Assembly (NCBI RefSeq): GCF_002099195.1
Contig: NZ_NBYX01000005.1
Coordinates: 1-64,000 of the forward strand
DNA: 64,000 nucleotides
Direction: 5' to 3'
DNA from: Burkholderia puraquae
GTDB lineage: Bacteria > Pseudomonadota > Gammaproteobacteria > Burkholderiales > Burkholderiaceae
This document shows positions 1-6,797 of the stretch, one piece after another. Below the pieces are notes generated by a model that ran no database searches, was not told the DNA's origin, and was given only the letters and a program-made list of their open reading frames with translations. Both the position numbers and the translations under genes were made by a program. Positions within the stretch are counted from its first letter, which is position 1. Each line of letters begins with the position of its first letter.

Positions 1-1
1 C

Positions 2-532
2 TTCGAGCCCGATCTGATCACGATGGCGAAGGGCCTCACGTCGGGCTACGTGCCGATGGGTGCCGTCGGCATTCACGAGCGCGTGGCGCGGCCGATCATC
101 GACAACGGCGAATTCAACCACGGCCTCACGTACTCGGGGCACCCGGTTGCAGCGGCCGTCGCGGTCGCGAACCTGAAGCTGCTGCGCGACGAAGGGATCG
201 TCGAGCGCGTGAAGAACGACATCGGGCCGTACTTCCAGCGCCGGCTGCGCGATGCGCTGGGCGACCATCCGATCGTCGGGGAGATCGCGGGAACGGGGCT
301 GGTCGCGGGCGTTCAGCTTGCACGCGACTGGGACCGGCGCGAGCGGTTCGGTGCGAACGTCGATATCGGCACGATCTGCCGCGACTTCTGCTTCAACGGC
401 AATCTGATCATGCGCGCGACCGGCGATCGGATGCTGCTGTCGCCACCCCTCGTGATTCGCGAGGCGGAGGTCGACGAGATCGTCGACAAGGCGAAGCGTG
501 CGTTCGATGCGACGGCGGCGCGGGTGGGGTAG
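2..532 (+). CDS. Class III (omega) aminotransferase, C-terminal part
   Basis: This is the last 176 codons of a PLP-dependent class III aminotransferase whose start lies left of the window. Near its beginning it has the AKGLTSGYVPMGA segment, in which the lysine at bases 29-31 is the expected Schiff-base residue. The following YSGHPVAAA and the C-terminal small domain (GEIAGTGLVAGVQ, LLSPPLVI) fit the omega-aminotransferase branch, which transfers amino groups from beta-alanine, GABA or polyamine-type substrates to pyruvate. Substrate cannot be decided from this part. It ends with TAG at 530-532. No partner gene is visible; the next gene is on the other strand. The family is secure, the substrate is not. 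Confidence 0.85.
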   Translation, partial: FEPDLITMAKGLTSGYVPMGAVGIHERVARPIIDNGEFNHGLTYSGHPVAAAVAVANLKLLRDEGIVERVKNDIGPYFQRRLRDALGDHPIVGEIAGTGLVAGVQLARDWDRRERFGANVDIGTICRDFCFNGNLIMRATGDRMLLSPPLVIREAEVDEIVDKAKRAFDATAARVG

Positions 533-759
533 TCGCGTAACGCGCGACCCTGCATGCATGCGGGTGCCGTCACGCGAGCGGCATGTCGAATTTGTCCCGA
601 TCGGGATTCGACGTGTTCTACCGGACCGGGGGACGGTTTTCGTGCGACAGGGCTTGATGTTCCCTGCACGGCGTATGTTCGTTAATCGTGCTGACCTTTG
701 GGGGCACGACTAACGGAACGCAGCGCATTGTCGTTCGGATGCGCGGTAACGAGGGGGGA

Positions 760-1302
760 TTATGCGTGTGCGAATCGCTGCCGCTCGAAATTCATCACGA
801 GTGCTACCGACGACGCGATATCCATCGATCCCGTTTCGACGACGAGATCAGGCGCGGTCGGTACTTCGTATGGATCCGAGATGCCGGTGAATTGCGTTGT
901 CTGGCCGGTGATCGCCTTGGCGTAAAGCTGCTTCGGGTCTCGTGCGGAGCATGTGGCGATATCGGTTTTCAGGTAGACCTCGACGAACCGATCTGCACCA
1001 ACGATCTGTCGTGCCCGTTGCCGGTCGGCGTTGTAAGGCGAGATCAGGGCGACGATCACCATGAAACCCTGGCTATTGAGCAACTTTGCGATCTCGGCGG
1101 TGCGGCGGCAGTTTTCGGTGCGGTCTTCCCGCGTGAAGCCGAGATCGGGAGAAACGCCTGCCCGCAATTCATCCCCGTCAAGGATGCAGGTCGGAATATT
1201 GCGTGCGCGCAACTGCGCCGCAATTTCCCGCGAGAGGGTTGACTTGCCGGCGCCGCTCAGACCGGTAAGCCACAGGGTGTAGTCGTTCTTCTCTTGTGCC
1301 AT
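760..1302 (-). CDS. cysC: Adenylylsulfate (APS) kinase
   Basis: A 180-residue APS kinase, which phosphorylates adenylylsulfate to PAPS with ATP. The Walker A loop GLSGAGKST is at residues 14-22. It is followed by the family signature DGDELRAG and GFTREDRTENCRR (APS-binding region), then the ISPY motif. The length matches the stand-alone kinase domain. I start it at the ATG at 1302 because the P-loop then sits at the usual distance from the N terminus; an in-frame ATG at 1335 would add 11 unconvincing residues, and neither has a strong ribosome site. There is no cysN or cysD beside it, so it is an orphan kinase rather than part of a sulfate-assimilation operon. A role in sulfating a surface sugar or metabolite is possible but only inferred. 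Confidence 0.88.
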   Translation of the reverse strand: MAQEKNDYTLWLTGLSGAGKSTLSREIAAQLRARNIPTCILDGDELRAGVSPDLGFTREDRTENCRRTAEIAKLLNSQGFMVIVALISPYNADRQRARQIVGADRFVEVYLKTDIATCSARDPKQLYAKAITGQTTQFTGISDPYEVPTAPDLVVETGSMDIASSVALVMNFERQRFAHA

Positions 1303-1921
1303 GGGTGTGCAATCTCTGTCGCCAACTCTCGTCATCGCAAGTGATGATTTCGTGCCTAAATGCGATGCCGATTCGGCTGGCTGTTATTTGGTGTAAGGAT
1401 TCTATGCATCCGGATTTCTTCAAATGTTACAGAATAATTACCAAAAATTACACTGGCAATTTTCTTTCTTTCGTGTCGAAAGATTGCTAATGACCTGGTT
1501 GAAATGTCTGAACTTTGTTCGTACGCCGGGCCTGGGGCCGGCGTTGATCCGGCGGGGCTCGATGCGCGAAGAAATCGGAGAATTTTCCACTGATAGTGGA
1601 TTTACCTGATTTGCATCAGCCAATAGAAGCGAATGGTGTTTGGCGAATCGACGCACGTCAATGGCCAGACAATGTTTGAGGACGGTGCTCCTGCATCCGC
1701 TTTCGCTTCCGATTCGCAGCGTGGCGTTATTGTTGGAAAACCGCACAGCGCGCCAGCGGATTAGCCGGACCGACATTGATTGACGTCAGGGGCAAATTGA
1801 CGCGCCGGTCACGAAGGGCGTGTTGATCGAAGTCGAGACGACGAATTCGTGGAGGAGGCGATGGCTGCCGGTCACGGCGAGTCTGCGCGGGTGGGCCGTG
1901 TATTCGGCGCATCAAAACGAA
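1303..1921. other. Gene-poor, AT-richer intergenic stretch left of the element
   Basis: About 620 bases with no convincing gene. The part at about 1380-1500 is clearly richer in A and T than its surroundings and could hold the promoter of the leftward APS kinase gene. Short frames exist on both strands but have no ribosome site and no recognisable sequence. I see no tRNA, insertion sequence or long repeat here. Confidence 0.5.
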
Positions 1922-2360
1922 AAGGGCCTGCGTCGTGAGACGCAGGCCCTTGAATTCTTTGGTGGGCGGTACTGGGATCGAACCAGTGACCCCTGCCGTG
2001 TGAAGGCAGCGAGCTATCTGGATAGGCGATGGAGGCCTGTGCGTGGTCGGGCCCCATCCCCAAACCCGTCCAGATCAAGAGGGCGAGCGCCCCGGTGACG
2101 CTGGCTGCGCGCAGACTGCTAAGCGCTCGTTGCCAGACCGAAGCGCGGTCTGCGTCCAATTGACTTTCCACTTCCGCGAGCGTTTCCAGCGGCGGCAAAC
2201 CGGCCACCTCGGCCATCAACATGATGTCCGTCGCGGACGGTTTGCCCGTCCCCTTCTTCCACTCGCTGATGCGGCTCTGAGGCTTGCCGATAACTTCCGC
2301 TAGTGCGCCTAGCGAACCGGTCGACGACCGCGCTTGCTCAATCAAGTCAGAAATGTTCAT
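1872..2360 (-). CDS. Phage repressor-like HTH regulator with hydrophobic C-terminal segment, reading through attL
   Basis: A 162-residue protein with an XRE/DUF3693-like helix-turn-helix at about residues 16-42 (LGALAEVIGKPQSRISEWKK). A hydrophobic segment lies at about residues 86-103. This is the arrangement of filamentous-phage control proteins of this type. It is transcribed leftward from the operator region at 2371-2433 and is the likely lysogeny repressor. The frame enters the attachment core at codon 118 and continues into host DNA to stop at 1872, so the last 45 residues depend on the integration site. In a circular phage the same frame would cross the core and stop at the TAG at 14917-14919, giving about 158 residues with a different end. 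The HTH part is secure; the tail is probably not functionally important. Confidence 0.82.
   Translation of the reverse strand: MNISDLIEQARSSTGSLGALAEVIGKPQSRISEWKKGTGKPSATDIMLMAEVAGLPPLETLAEVESQLDADRASVWQRALSSLRAASVTGALALLIWTGLGMGPDHAQASIAYPDSSLPSHGRGHWFDPSTAHQRIQGPASHDAGPFRFDAPNTRPTRADSP
1922..1951 (-). terminator. Rho-independent terminator of the original tRNA-Val
   Basis: A perfect 13-bp stem (AAGGGCCTGCGTC at 1922-1934 with its complement at 1939-1951) closes a GTGA loop. Read leftward it is followed by a T-rich tail (TTCGTTTTGA). It abuts the left attachment repeat, so before integration it would have lain directly behind the tRNA-Val gene. Confidence 0.8.
1952..2009. repeat. attL: 58-bp copy of the tRNA-Val 3' half
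   Basis: This copy is identical over 58 bases to 14985-15042. It runs from GAATTCTTT through the acceptor stem and T arm into the anticodon stem (GGCAG). It diverges at 2010 (C here, T in the tRNA), so only half a tRNA is present. The host terminator lies immediately to its left. Confidence 0.93.
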
Positions 2361-2370
2361 ACGATAGCCC

Positions 2371-2433
2371 TTGACAATTTACGACTGCCGTAAATACAAT
2401 TTACGCATGTCGTAAATTTACGCAATTCGTGAA
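2371..2433 (+). promoter_or_regulatory. Phage control region: strong rightward promoter with three operators
   Basis: Three 17-bp sites share the half-site TTTACG and its complement: TTTACGACTGCCGTAAA (2378-2394), TTTACGCATGTCGTAAA (2400-2416) and the weaker TTTACGCAATTCGTGAA (2417-2433). A consensus-like promoter overlaps them: TTGACA at 2371-2376, an 18-bp spacer and TACAAT at 2395-2400. Operator 1 therefore fills the spacer and operator 2 starts at the last base of the -10. Binding of the HTH regulator encoded at 1872-2360 would block the phage genes to the right. The sites are seen directly; the identity of the binding protein is inferred. Confidence 0.8.
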
Positions 2434-2509
2434 TTCGCGCAGTCTATCAGTCTGACGAGAAAGGTAAACCCCGCGTTGACGGGGCCAGATCACAGCCAAG
2501 CGGGGGTAG

Positions 2510-2707
2510 GTGTTGCCGAAATACCACGTTCATGCCTACACGCAGTGCGGTCACAACCGCGTTGCCGTCATCGATGTAAGCGCCCGGGGCGTTGAGGGTG
2601 CTCGCGAAAAGGCCCGCGCTGCTCTGCGTCGGGCAGGGCGCAAGCCGGATCTTTGCACACTGGTTCCGGTGGAAGTCTCCCAGCCTCGCAACCCGTTTCC
2701 CCTGTAA
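2510..2707 (+). CDS. Small early phage protein of unknown function
   Basis: A 65-residue basic protein beginning at GTG 2510 (TTG at 2513 is the alternative), with a purine-rich GGGGGTAG directly before it. It contains YHVHAYTQCGHNRVAVIDV and a charged helix, and has no membrane segment. It is the first rightward gene after the operators and lies upstream of the ssDNA-binding protein, where inoviruses commonly carry small replication or regulatory proteins. I do not recognise the family. Confidence 0.6.
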   Translation: MLPKYHVHAYTQCGHNRVAVIDVSARGVEGAREKARAALRRAGRKPDLCTLVPVEVSQPRNPFPL

Positions 2708-2748
2708 CCCACCGCACCGCAACTCACCCTCGGATAGTGCGGTGTTTT

Positions 2749-2778
2749 GTGGACGGCTGACCCAGCGTCCACCTTTTT
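2749..2778 (+). terminator. Terminator-like hairpin after the first early gene
   Basis: A 7-bp stem (GTGGACG at 2749-2755 with CGTCCAC at 2766-2772) is followed by CTTTTT. A second hairpin just before it (CACCGCAC at 2710-2717 with GTGCGGTG at 2737-2744, then TTTT) forms a tandem arrangement. Both would lower read-through into the ssDNA-binding protein gene. Confidence 0.5.
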
Positions 2779-2866
2779 CAAGTTGTAGCGCGTCCGTCGC
2801 GCATATGGCCCGAGCCTGAACGGCTCTATTCATCACAAGTAGTAGTCCTAAATTCAAGGAACCGAA

Positions 2867-3169
2867 ATGAACAAGCAAAAGTTGACCATTCTCCAAGTGA
2901 TCCAGCGCGGTGGCATTTCGAAGCGCACCGGCCAGCCGTGGGAAATCCACACGGCGCAATGCGTGCTGGAGCAGGAGAGCACTGAGGGCAAGCAAATCCT
3001 CGTCGGCACGATCAATCTGCCGGCTGCGCTGAAAGACTCCCCGACTGGCGAGTATCTCGCGGAATTCGCGCTGCAGCAGTCGATGGAGGGCAAGCTTGAG
3101 CCGCGCATCGTATCGCTTGTGCCGTTCGGTCGACCGACTGCCAAGGCTGCTGCGTCCGCCGCTTCGTAA
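2867..3169 (+). CDS. Phage single-stranded DNA-binding protein
   Basis: A 100-residue protein that starts at ATG 2867 behind AAGGA (2856-2860). The sequence (KLTILQVIQRGGISKRTGQP, then a glutamate-rich beta region and LEPRIVSLVPFG) matches the small beta-barrel helix-destabilising proteins of filamentous phages, equivalent to M13 gene V. It would coat the viral single strand during replication and switch synthesis toward progeny strands. The C-terminal Ala/Ser-rich tail is short. It lies upstream of the major coat gene with a terminator-like hairpin between them, as in other inoviruses. Confidence 0.72.
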   Translation: MNKQKLTILQVIQRGGISKRTGQPWEIHTAQCVLEQESTEGKQILVGTINLPAALKDSPTGEYLAEFALQQSMEGKLEPRIVSLVPFGRPTAKAAASAAS

Positions 3170-3186
3170 TCCGTCAAGGAATTCGG

Positions 3187-3221
3187 GCTGTTCGCATCTG
3201 GCCCGCGCGAACGGCTTTTTC
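3187..3221 (+). terminator. Hairpin between ssDNA-binding protein and coat genes
   Basis: A 9-bp stem (GCTGTTCGC at 3187-3195 with GCGAACGGC at 3207-3215, one G-U pair) is followed directly by TTTTTC. It probably attenuates transcription between the early protein and the coat gene. Confidence 0.6.
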
Positions 3222-3252
3222 TGATTGGGCCGGAACCTGAGAGAGAAACAAC

Positions 3253-3462
3253 ATGAAGAAACTGATTGCAGCAGCAGCTACGGCAGTCGCAAGCGCGGGC
3301 GCATTTGCAGCAGGCGAGGCTGCGCCGACGATGGACGTTTCGTCGGTCGTGAGCGCTATCAATGGCATCGGCCCGAACATCGTTCTCGTCGGCGGTGCGG
3401 TGCTCGCACTGGCGGCAGTGACGTTCGGCTACCGCACGGTGCGCAGCTTCATCGGCCGCTGA
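3253..3462 (+). CDS. Major coat protein (pVIII-like)
   Basis: A 69-residue precursor. It has a signal peptide (MKK then an alanine-rich core, likely cleavage near residue 20), a short acidic amphipathic part (GEAAPTMDVSSVV), one membrane span (about residues 40-58) and a basic tail ending FGYRTVRSFIGR. This is the classic architecture of the filamentous-phage major coat, which packs along the DNA through its basic end. A GAGAGAAAC stretch precedes the start. A strong terminator follows at once, as expected for the most highly expressed virion gene. Confidence 0.9.
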   Translation: MKKLIAAAATAVASAGAFAAGEAAPTMDVSSVVSAINGIGPNIVLVGGAVLALAAVTFGYRTVRSFIGR

Positions 3463-3477
3463 TCGCGCAGCACGCTA

Positions 3478-3514
3478 AGCCCCCGGTATGCCACGGTGCG
3501 CCGGGGGCTTTTTC
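3478..3514 (+). terminator. Terminator after the major coat gene
   Basis: A 9-bp GC-rich stem (AGCCCCCGG at 3478-3486 with CCGGGGGCT at 3501-3509) is followed by TTTTTC. It separates the coat gene from the minor structural genes, which have a new ribosome site only a few bases later. Confidence 0.85.
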
Positions 3515-3528
3515 ATTGGAGGTTGGGT

Positions 3529-3801
3529 ATGGCGCAGGGCATCGATGTAGTGGTATGTGGCGCTGCCTCCGGTGCTACCGCGACTGGTGCTCAAGTTCCA
3601 TGCACGTTGTCGGACGGTTCGCCGGGGGTGCAGCAGGTCGCGCACCTCACGCTAGTCAACGATGGGGCGACGAGTGATGCGCCGATCCCGGGCGGCGTCG
3701 AGGCGGGGTTGGTCGTCGGCAGTGCGGTGTTTCTGGTGTTGGCGATTGCGTTCGGCCTGCGTGCGGTGCGCCGGTTTCTTGAATCGGCTTCGGAGAGTTG
3801 A
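3529..3801 (+). CDS. Small virion membrane protein with a coat-like C terminus
   Basis: A 90-residue protein starting at ATG 3529, chosen because GGAGG (3518-3522) lies at the right distance; an upstream in-frame start at 3496 lies inside the terminator. The N-terminal 55 residues are polar with two cysteines, followed by one membrane span (about 57-77) and a basic tail. The end AFGLRAVRRFLE resembles the end of the major coat (TFGYRTVRSFIG). It has no signal peptide. It fills the slot where inoviruses encode minor coat proteins, and its stop is two bases before the next tiny gene. The exact role is unknown. Confidence 0.75.
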   Translation: MAQGIDVVVCGAASGATATGAQVPCTLSDGSPGVQQVAHLTLVNDGATSDAPIPGGVEAGLVVGSAVFLVLAIAFGLRAVRRFLESASES

Positions 3802-3803
3802 CC

Positions 3804-3878
3804 ATGCTTTTGTACTGCATTGAGTTCGTCGTGGTCGTTGGGACCATCTATTCGGCCGGAATGATTCTGCTGTCATGA
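3804..3878 (+). CDS. 24-residue hydrophobic minor coat candidate (pVII/pIX-like)
   Basis: A very short frame that starts two bases after the previous stop and overlaps the next start (ATGA at 3875-3878). It encodes 24 residues, almost all hydrophobic (MLLYCIEFVVVVGTIYSAGM then ILLS). GGAGAG within the end of the upstream gene (about 3791-3797) can serve as its ribosome site. The tight coupling on both sides and the size match the pVII and pIX tip proteins of Ff phages, which are 32-33 residues and hydrophobic. It is easily missed by automatic gene calling. Confidence 0.65.
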   Translation: MLLYCIEFVVVVGTIYSAGMILLS

Positions 3879-5614
3879 GGCTGATACACCTTCTCATCGT
3901 GGCGCTGCTGCTCGCTTCGTTATCGACGGCGAATGCGGCAAGTCCGGCCCCGGCACCTAAGGCGCTTGTCCGATTCGACGCGCGCGGAAATGTCGTTATG
4001 GAGCCGGGCACGACTGCCAAGCCAGCTGGGCCACTCGATCGCGTTGTTGAGGCTACTGATGCGACTACGCCGCTTGATCGCGTCGTGGTTCAGACGGAAT
4101 CGCGTTCGTCGGTGCAGTTGTCGGGCGTGATTGCTGCGACTGAGGCGAAGCGGGGCTATGACGTCCTGGGCGCAGTAGCTGAAGCGACGGTGAAGCATAT
4201 GAACACAATCACCGGCGTCGGCGGAACGATGGCGGGTGGTGTGGCGACAGCCGCTTGCGCATTTAGAGGTGGATTTTTGGGCGTTGCCGCGTGCTCGGCT
4301 ATCGGCGCTGCTGTTGGCGCGTCCGTACAGATTGCGCTTGATGGCTTGATTCGCTGGTTGTTCCCGACCACGCCGTCGACGGACGTGTCGACGTCTTCGG
4401 ACCCCCAGGCTGGAAAGCTCGTCAAAGGACAGCCTGCGTGGGTTGCGAGTAATTGCAGTGGTGGGGTTAAGGTTCAGGGCGCCACCATTAAGTTGGTGGT
4501 GCAGGCATGCATGCAGAATAGCTATAAGAGCTTTGCGAATTCTGGACTGCCGAATGTGCACTATCAGGACCTCGGTTGTGATGAGGTGCAGGGCACTTGC
4601 ACGGTTCGGCGCTACGGTGTGTCGGATCCCGATCCGTTGGAATACACGTTTGGTGTCCTTCCGAGGGCTTCTACCGTTTCGTGCGATTCTGGAATGGCAG
4701 TCTCGGACTCATGTATCTCGCCGGGTCCTACGGGACCTACGGAGCAGATTTCCGTAAGGTCGGCGGTCGAGCAATTGCCTAAAAGCGATCTCGCTGCGCC
4801 GGTGAACCCGAAGATTGTCGCGGCGCTGGCTAACGAGCTGTGGAAGCAGGCAAGCGCCCAGCCCGGCTATCAGGGCGTGCCATACGATCCGGCCTATCCG
4901 ATTAGCGCGGACGACGTGAGTGACTGGAATCGGCAGAATCCCGGGTGGGTTCCGAACGTGGGTGAGTTCTCGTCCGTGAGCCCGGGCGCTGACGGTGGGT
5001 CGATGCGATTTCCGGTGCCGAACGGCAATCCGGGCGCTCCTACCAGCCCCGGCACCGGCACGAATCCCGGCACCGGCACGAACCCCGGCACCGGCACGAA
5101 CCCCGGCACCGGCACGAACCCCGGCACCGGCACGAACCCCGGCACCGGCACGAACCCCGGCACCGGCACGAACCCCGGCACCGGCACGAACCCCGGCACA
5201 GGTACGAATCCCGGTACCGGCACCAACCCGGGCACGGGAACAGACCCCGGCACCGGCACCAACCCGGGCACTGGCACGAATCCCGGCACTGGCACGAATC
5301 CGGGAGACGGTGGGAAGCCGCAACCGTCACCCGATCTGTGCGCCTTGCATCCTGACGCGTCCGGTTGCGCACCGCTCGGTAGTGCGAATGATGTTGGCGT
5401 GAAACGTGATTCGCAAGGCGTGTCGTTGTCGCCGATCTCGATCGGTCTGAATAACGGCGTTTGCCCAAAGCCTTATGAAGTCGTCGTGTTCGACTCGCAT
5501 CTTTCGTTTAGCTATCAACCGATCTGCGATCTAGCGGTCAGGTTGCGGCCGCTGGTGCTCATGTTGTCGGCGCTCGGCGCGGGTCTGATCTTTGTTATGG
5601 GGCTAACGGCATGA
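3875..5614 (+). CDS. pIII-like adsorption protein with Pro-Gly-Thr repeat linker
   Basis: A 579-residue precursor with a clear signal peptide (MRLIHLLIVALLLASLSTANA). A glycine/alanine-rich hydrophobic region lies at about residues 110-155. A cysteine-containing middle domain follows, then a low-complexity linker of 14 six-residue units at residues 392-475, a further cysteine-containing segment and a C-terminal membrane anchor (LVLMLSALGAGLIFVMGL). The layout of signal peptide, binding domains, glycine-rich linker and membrane anchor matches M13 pIII, which binds the host pilus/Tol system and caps the virion. No sequence match to a known receptor-binding domain is visible. It overlaps the genes on both sides by ATGA. 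Confidence 0.8.
   Translation: MRLIHLLIVALLLASLSTANAASPAPAPKALVRFDARGNVVMEPGTTAKPAGPLDRVVEATDATTPLDRVVVQTESRSSVQLSGVIAATEAKRGYDVLGAVAEATVKHMNTITGVGGTMAGGVATAACAFRGGFLGVAACSAIGAAVGASVQIALDGLIRWLFPTTPSTDVSTSSDPQAGKLVKGQPAWVASNCSGGVKVQGATIKLVVQACMQNSYKSFANSGLPNVHYQDLGCDEVQGTCTVRRYGVSDPDPLEYTFGVLPRASTVSCDSGMAVSDSCISPGPTGPTEQISVRSAVEQLPKSDLAAPVNPKIVAALANELWKQASAQPGYQGVPYDPAYPISADDVSDWNRQNPGWVPNVGEFSSVSPGADGGSMRFPVPNGNPGAPTSPGTGTNPGTGTNPGTGTNPGTGTNPGTGTNPGTGTNPGTGTNPGTGTNPGTGTNPGTGTNPGTGTDPGTGTNPGTGTNPGTGTNPGDGGKPQPSPDLCALHPDASGCAPLGSANDVGVKRDSQGVSLSPISIGLNNGVCPKPYEVVVFDSHLSFSYQPICDLAVRLRPLVLMLSALGAGLIFVMGLTA
5048..5299 (+). repeat. 14 tandem 18-bp units inside the pIII-like gene
   Basis: Fourteen in-frame 18-bp units encode Pro-Gly-Thr-Gly-Thr-Asn; unit 11 ends in Asp instead of Asn. 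Units 2 to about 8 are nearly identical in DNA (ccccggcaccggcacgaa type), while units 9-14 carry synonymous changes. This suggests that the left part expanded more recently. The repeat forms the flexible linker between domains. Confidence 0.92.
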
Positions 5615-5892
5615 GTTGGGCGACCCTGCTTGTATCGCTGGTTGGGCCGATCGTTACGCGCGTATTGGTAGCGCTCGGCATCGGCTTCTTGACCGTGACC
5701 GGTATCGATTTGGCGCTGAATCAGGTCATTCAGTGGATGACTGCGAGCGTGGGCGGGCTGGCCGCCGATATCGCGAACGTGCTTGCGCTCGGTGGCGTCG
5801 GTGACGGCATCGCTTATGTGCTCGGCGGCTTGTCCGCCCGCGTGTCGTTCTACCTGCTCACGTCCACAACGAAAATGGTGTTCAGCAAATGA
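5611..5892 (+). CDS. DUF2523 minor coat protein (pVI-like)
   Basis: A 93-residue, very hydrophobic protein with three likely membrane segments (about residues 4-22, 28-45 and 55-75) and a short basic end. It starts at the ATGA overlap with the pIII-like gene and ends overlapping the Zot gene. This length, composition and position between the adsorption protein and Zot are typical of DUF2523 proteins, the functional equivalents of M13 pVI. Those proteins anchor pIII at the virion end. Confidence 0.82.
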   Translation: MSWATLLVSLVGPIVTRVLVALGIGFLTVTGIDLALNQVIQWMTASVGGLAADIANVLALGGVGDGIAYVLGGLSARVSFYLLTSTTKMVFSK

Positions 5893-6797
5893 TCACGCTG
5901 ATTACGGGGGTGCCGGGTAGCGGCAAGACGCTGTATGCGGTGTGGCTGCTGACGAAGCTTGCGAAAGGGCGTCGCGTGCTGGTTGATGGCATTCGCGACC
6001 TCGCCGTCGAGCACGTCGAGATTGACGAGCCGTGGTTGCGGCAATGGCACGTGAACGCGCAGGCGCACGACTTGATCGTCATCGATGAGGCGCAGCGCAT
6101 CTACCCGCCGACGACCGCGAGCCAGAAGCCGACGCCGGACGTTGAGCAACTGCACGTCCATCGGCATATGGGCGTTGACTTCATCATCATCACGCAGCAT
6201 CCGCAGCGCATCAGCAAGACGGTGCGCGACCTCGTCGGCCGACACGTTCATGTGCGCAACCTGTTCGGCCTCAAGCGCGCGATGCTGTACGAATGGGATC
6301 ACTGTCACAACCCAAGCAGCCTGAAAGATGCAGTGAAGCGCCAATGGTCCTATCCGCGCGAGGTTTTCAAGCTCTATACCAGTGCGGAAGTGCATACGAA
6401 GAAGCAGGCAGTTGTTCCGAAAGCGTTGTTCGCTATCCCGGTCGCTCTGGTCGTGTTCCTTGTGTTGGCCGTGAAGATTTATCACCGGGCGCATGAGGGC
6501 TTCGGCGCCGCGCCTGAAGCAGCGGTAGCTGGGCCGGTTGCGGCGTCACAACCTGCGACTGCGCCGCGCCCCGCTGATGTGAACAAGTCGGCTGAATGGC
6601 GGGTAGCAGGGCGCTACGCGGTGTCCGGGGCGGCGTATGTCGTGGTGGTCGCGGCGGACGGCCGGTTGCGTGCGGTTCCGTCGTCCGAATTTCGCGGCGA
6701 GGGGGTGCGGCTGGTTGGCGATGTGGACGGCAAGACGGCAAGCGGGTGGACAGGCGTGCAAGGTGGAAAAACAGAACAAAACGGGGGTGTGCGATGA
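5889..6797 (+). CDS. zot: Zonular occludens toxin-like assembly ATPase (pI)
   Basis: A 302-residue Zot-domain protein. The N terminus holds a P-loop GVPGSGKT at residues 7-14, a Walker B-like LIVIDEAQ and the conserved TQHPQRISKTVRDLVGRHV region. A single membrane span (about residues 179-197) separates the cytoplasmic ATPase from a periplasmic tail. In filamentous phages this inner-membrane protein drives extrusion of the virion and contacts the secretin encoded by the next gene, which overlaps it by ATGA. The name comes from the Vibrio CTX phage protein; there is no basis here for calling it a toxin. Confidence 0.92.
   Translation: MITLITGVPGSGKTLYAVWLLTKLAKGRRVLVDGIRDLAVEHVEIDEPWLRQWHVNAQAHDLIVIDEAQRIYPPTTASQKPTPDVEQLHVHRHMGVDFIIITQHPQRISKTVRDLVGRHVHVRNLFGLKRAMLYEWDHCHNPSSLKDAVKRQWSYPREVFKLYTSAEVHTKKQAVVPKALFAIPVALVVFLVLAVKIYHRAHEGFGAAPEAAVAGPVAASQPATAPRPADVNKSAEWRVAGRYAVSGAAYVVVVAADGRLRAVPSSEFRGEGVRLVGDVDGKTASGWTGVQGGKTEQNGGVR

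Noticed and set aside
5048-5299. Possible CRISPR array
   Set aside because: The units are contiguous 18-bp in-frame repeats without spacers and encode a protein linker.
5889-6797. Zonular occludens toxin as a virulence factor
   Set aside because: The gene has the order and domains of the phage assembly ATPase. Nothing in the C-terminal tail supports toxin activity.
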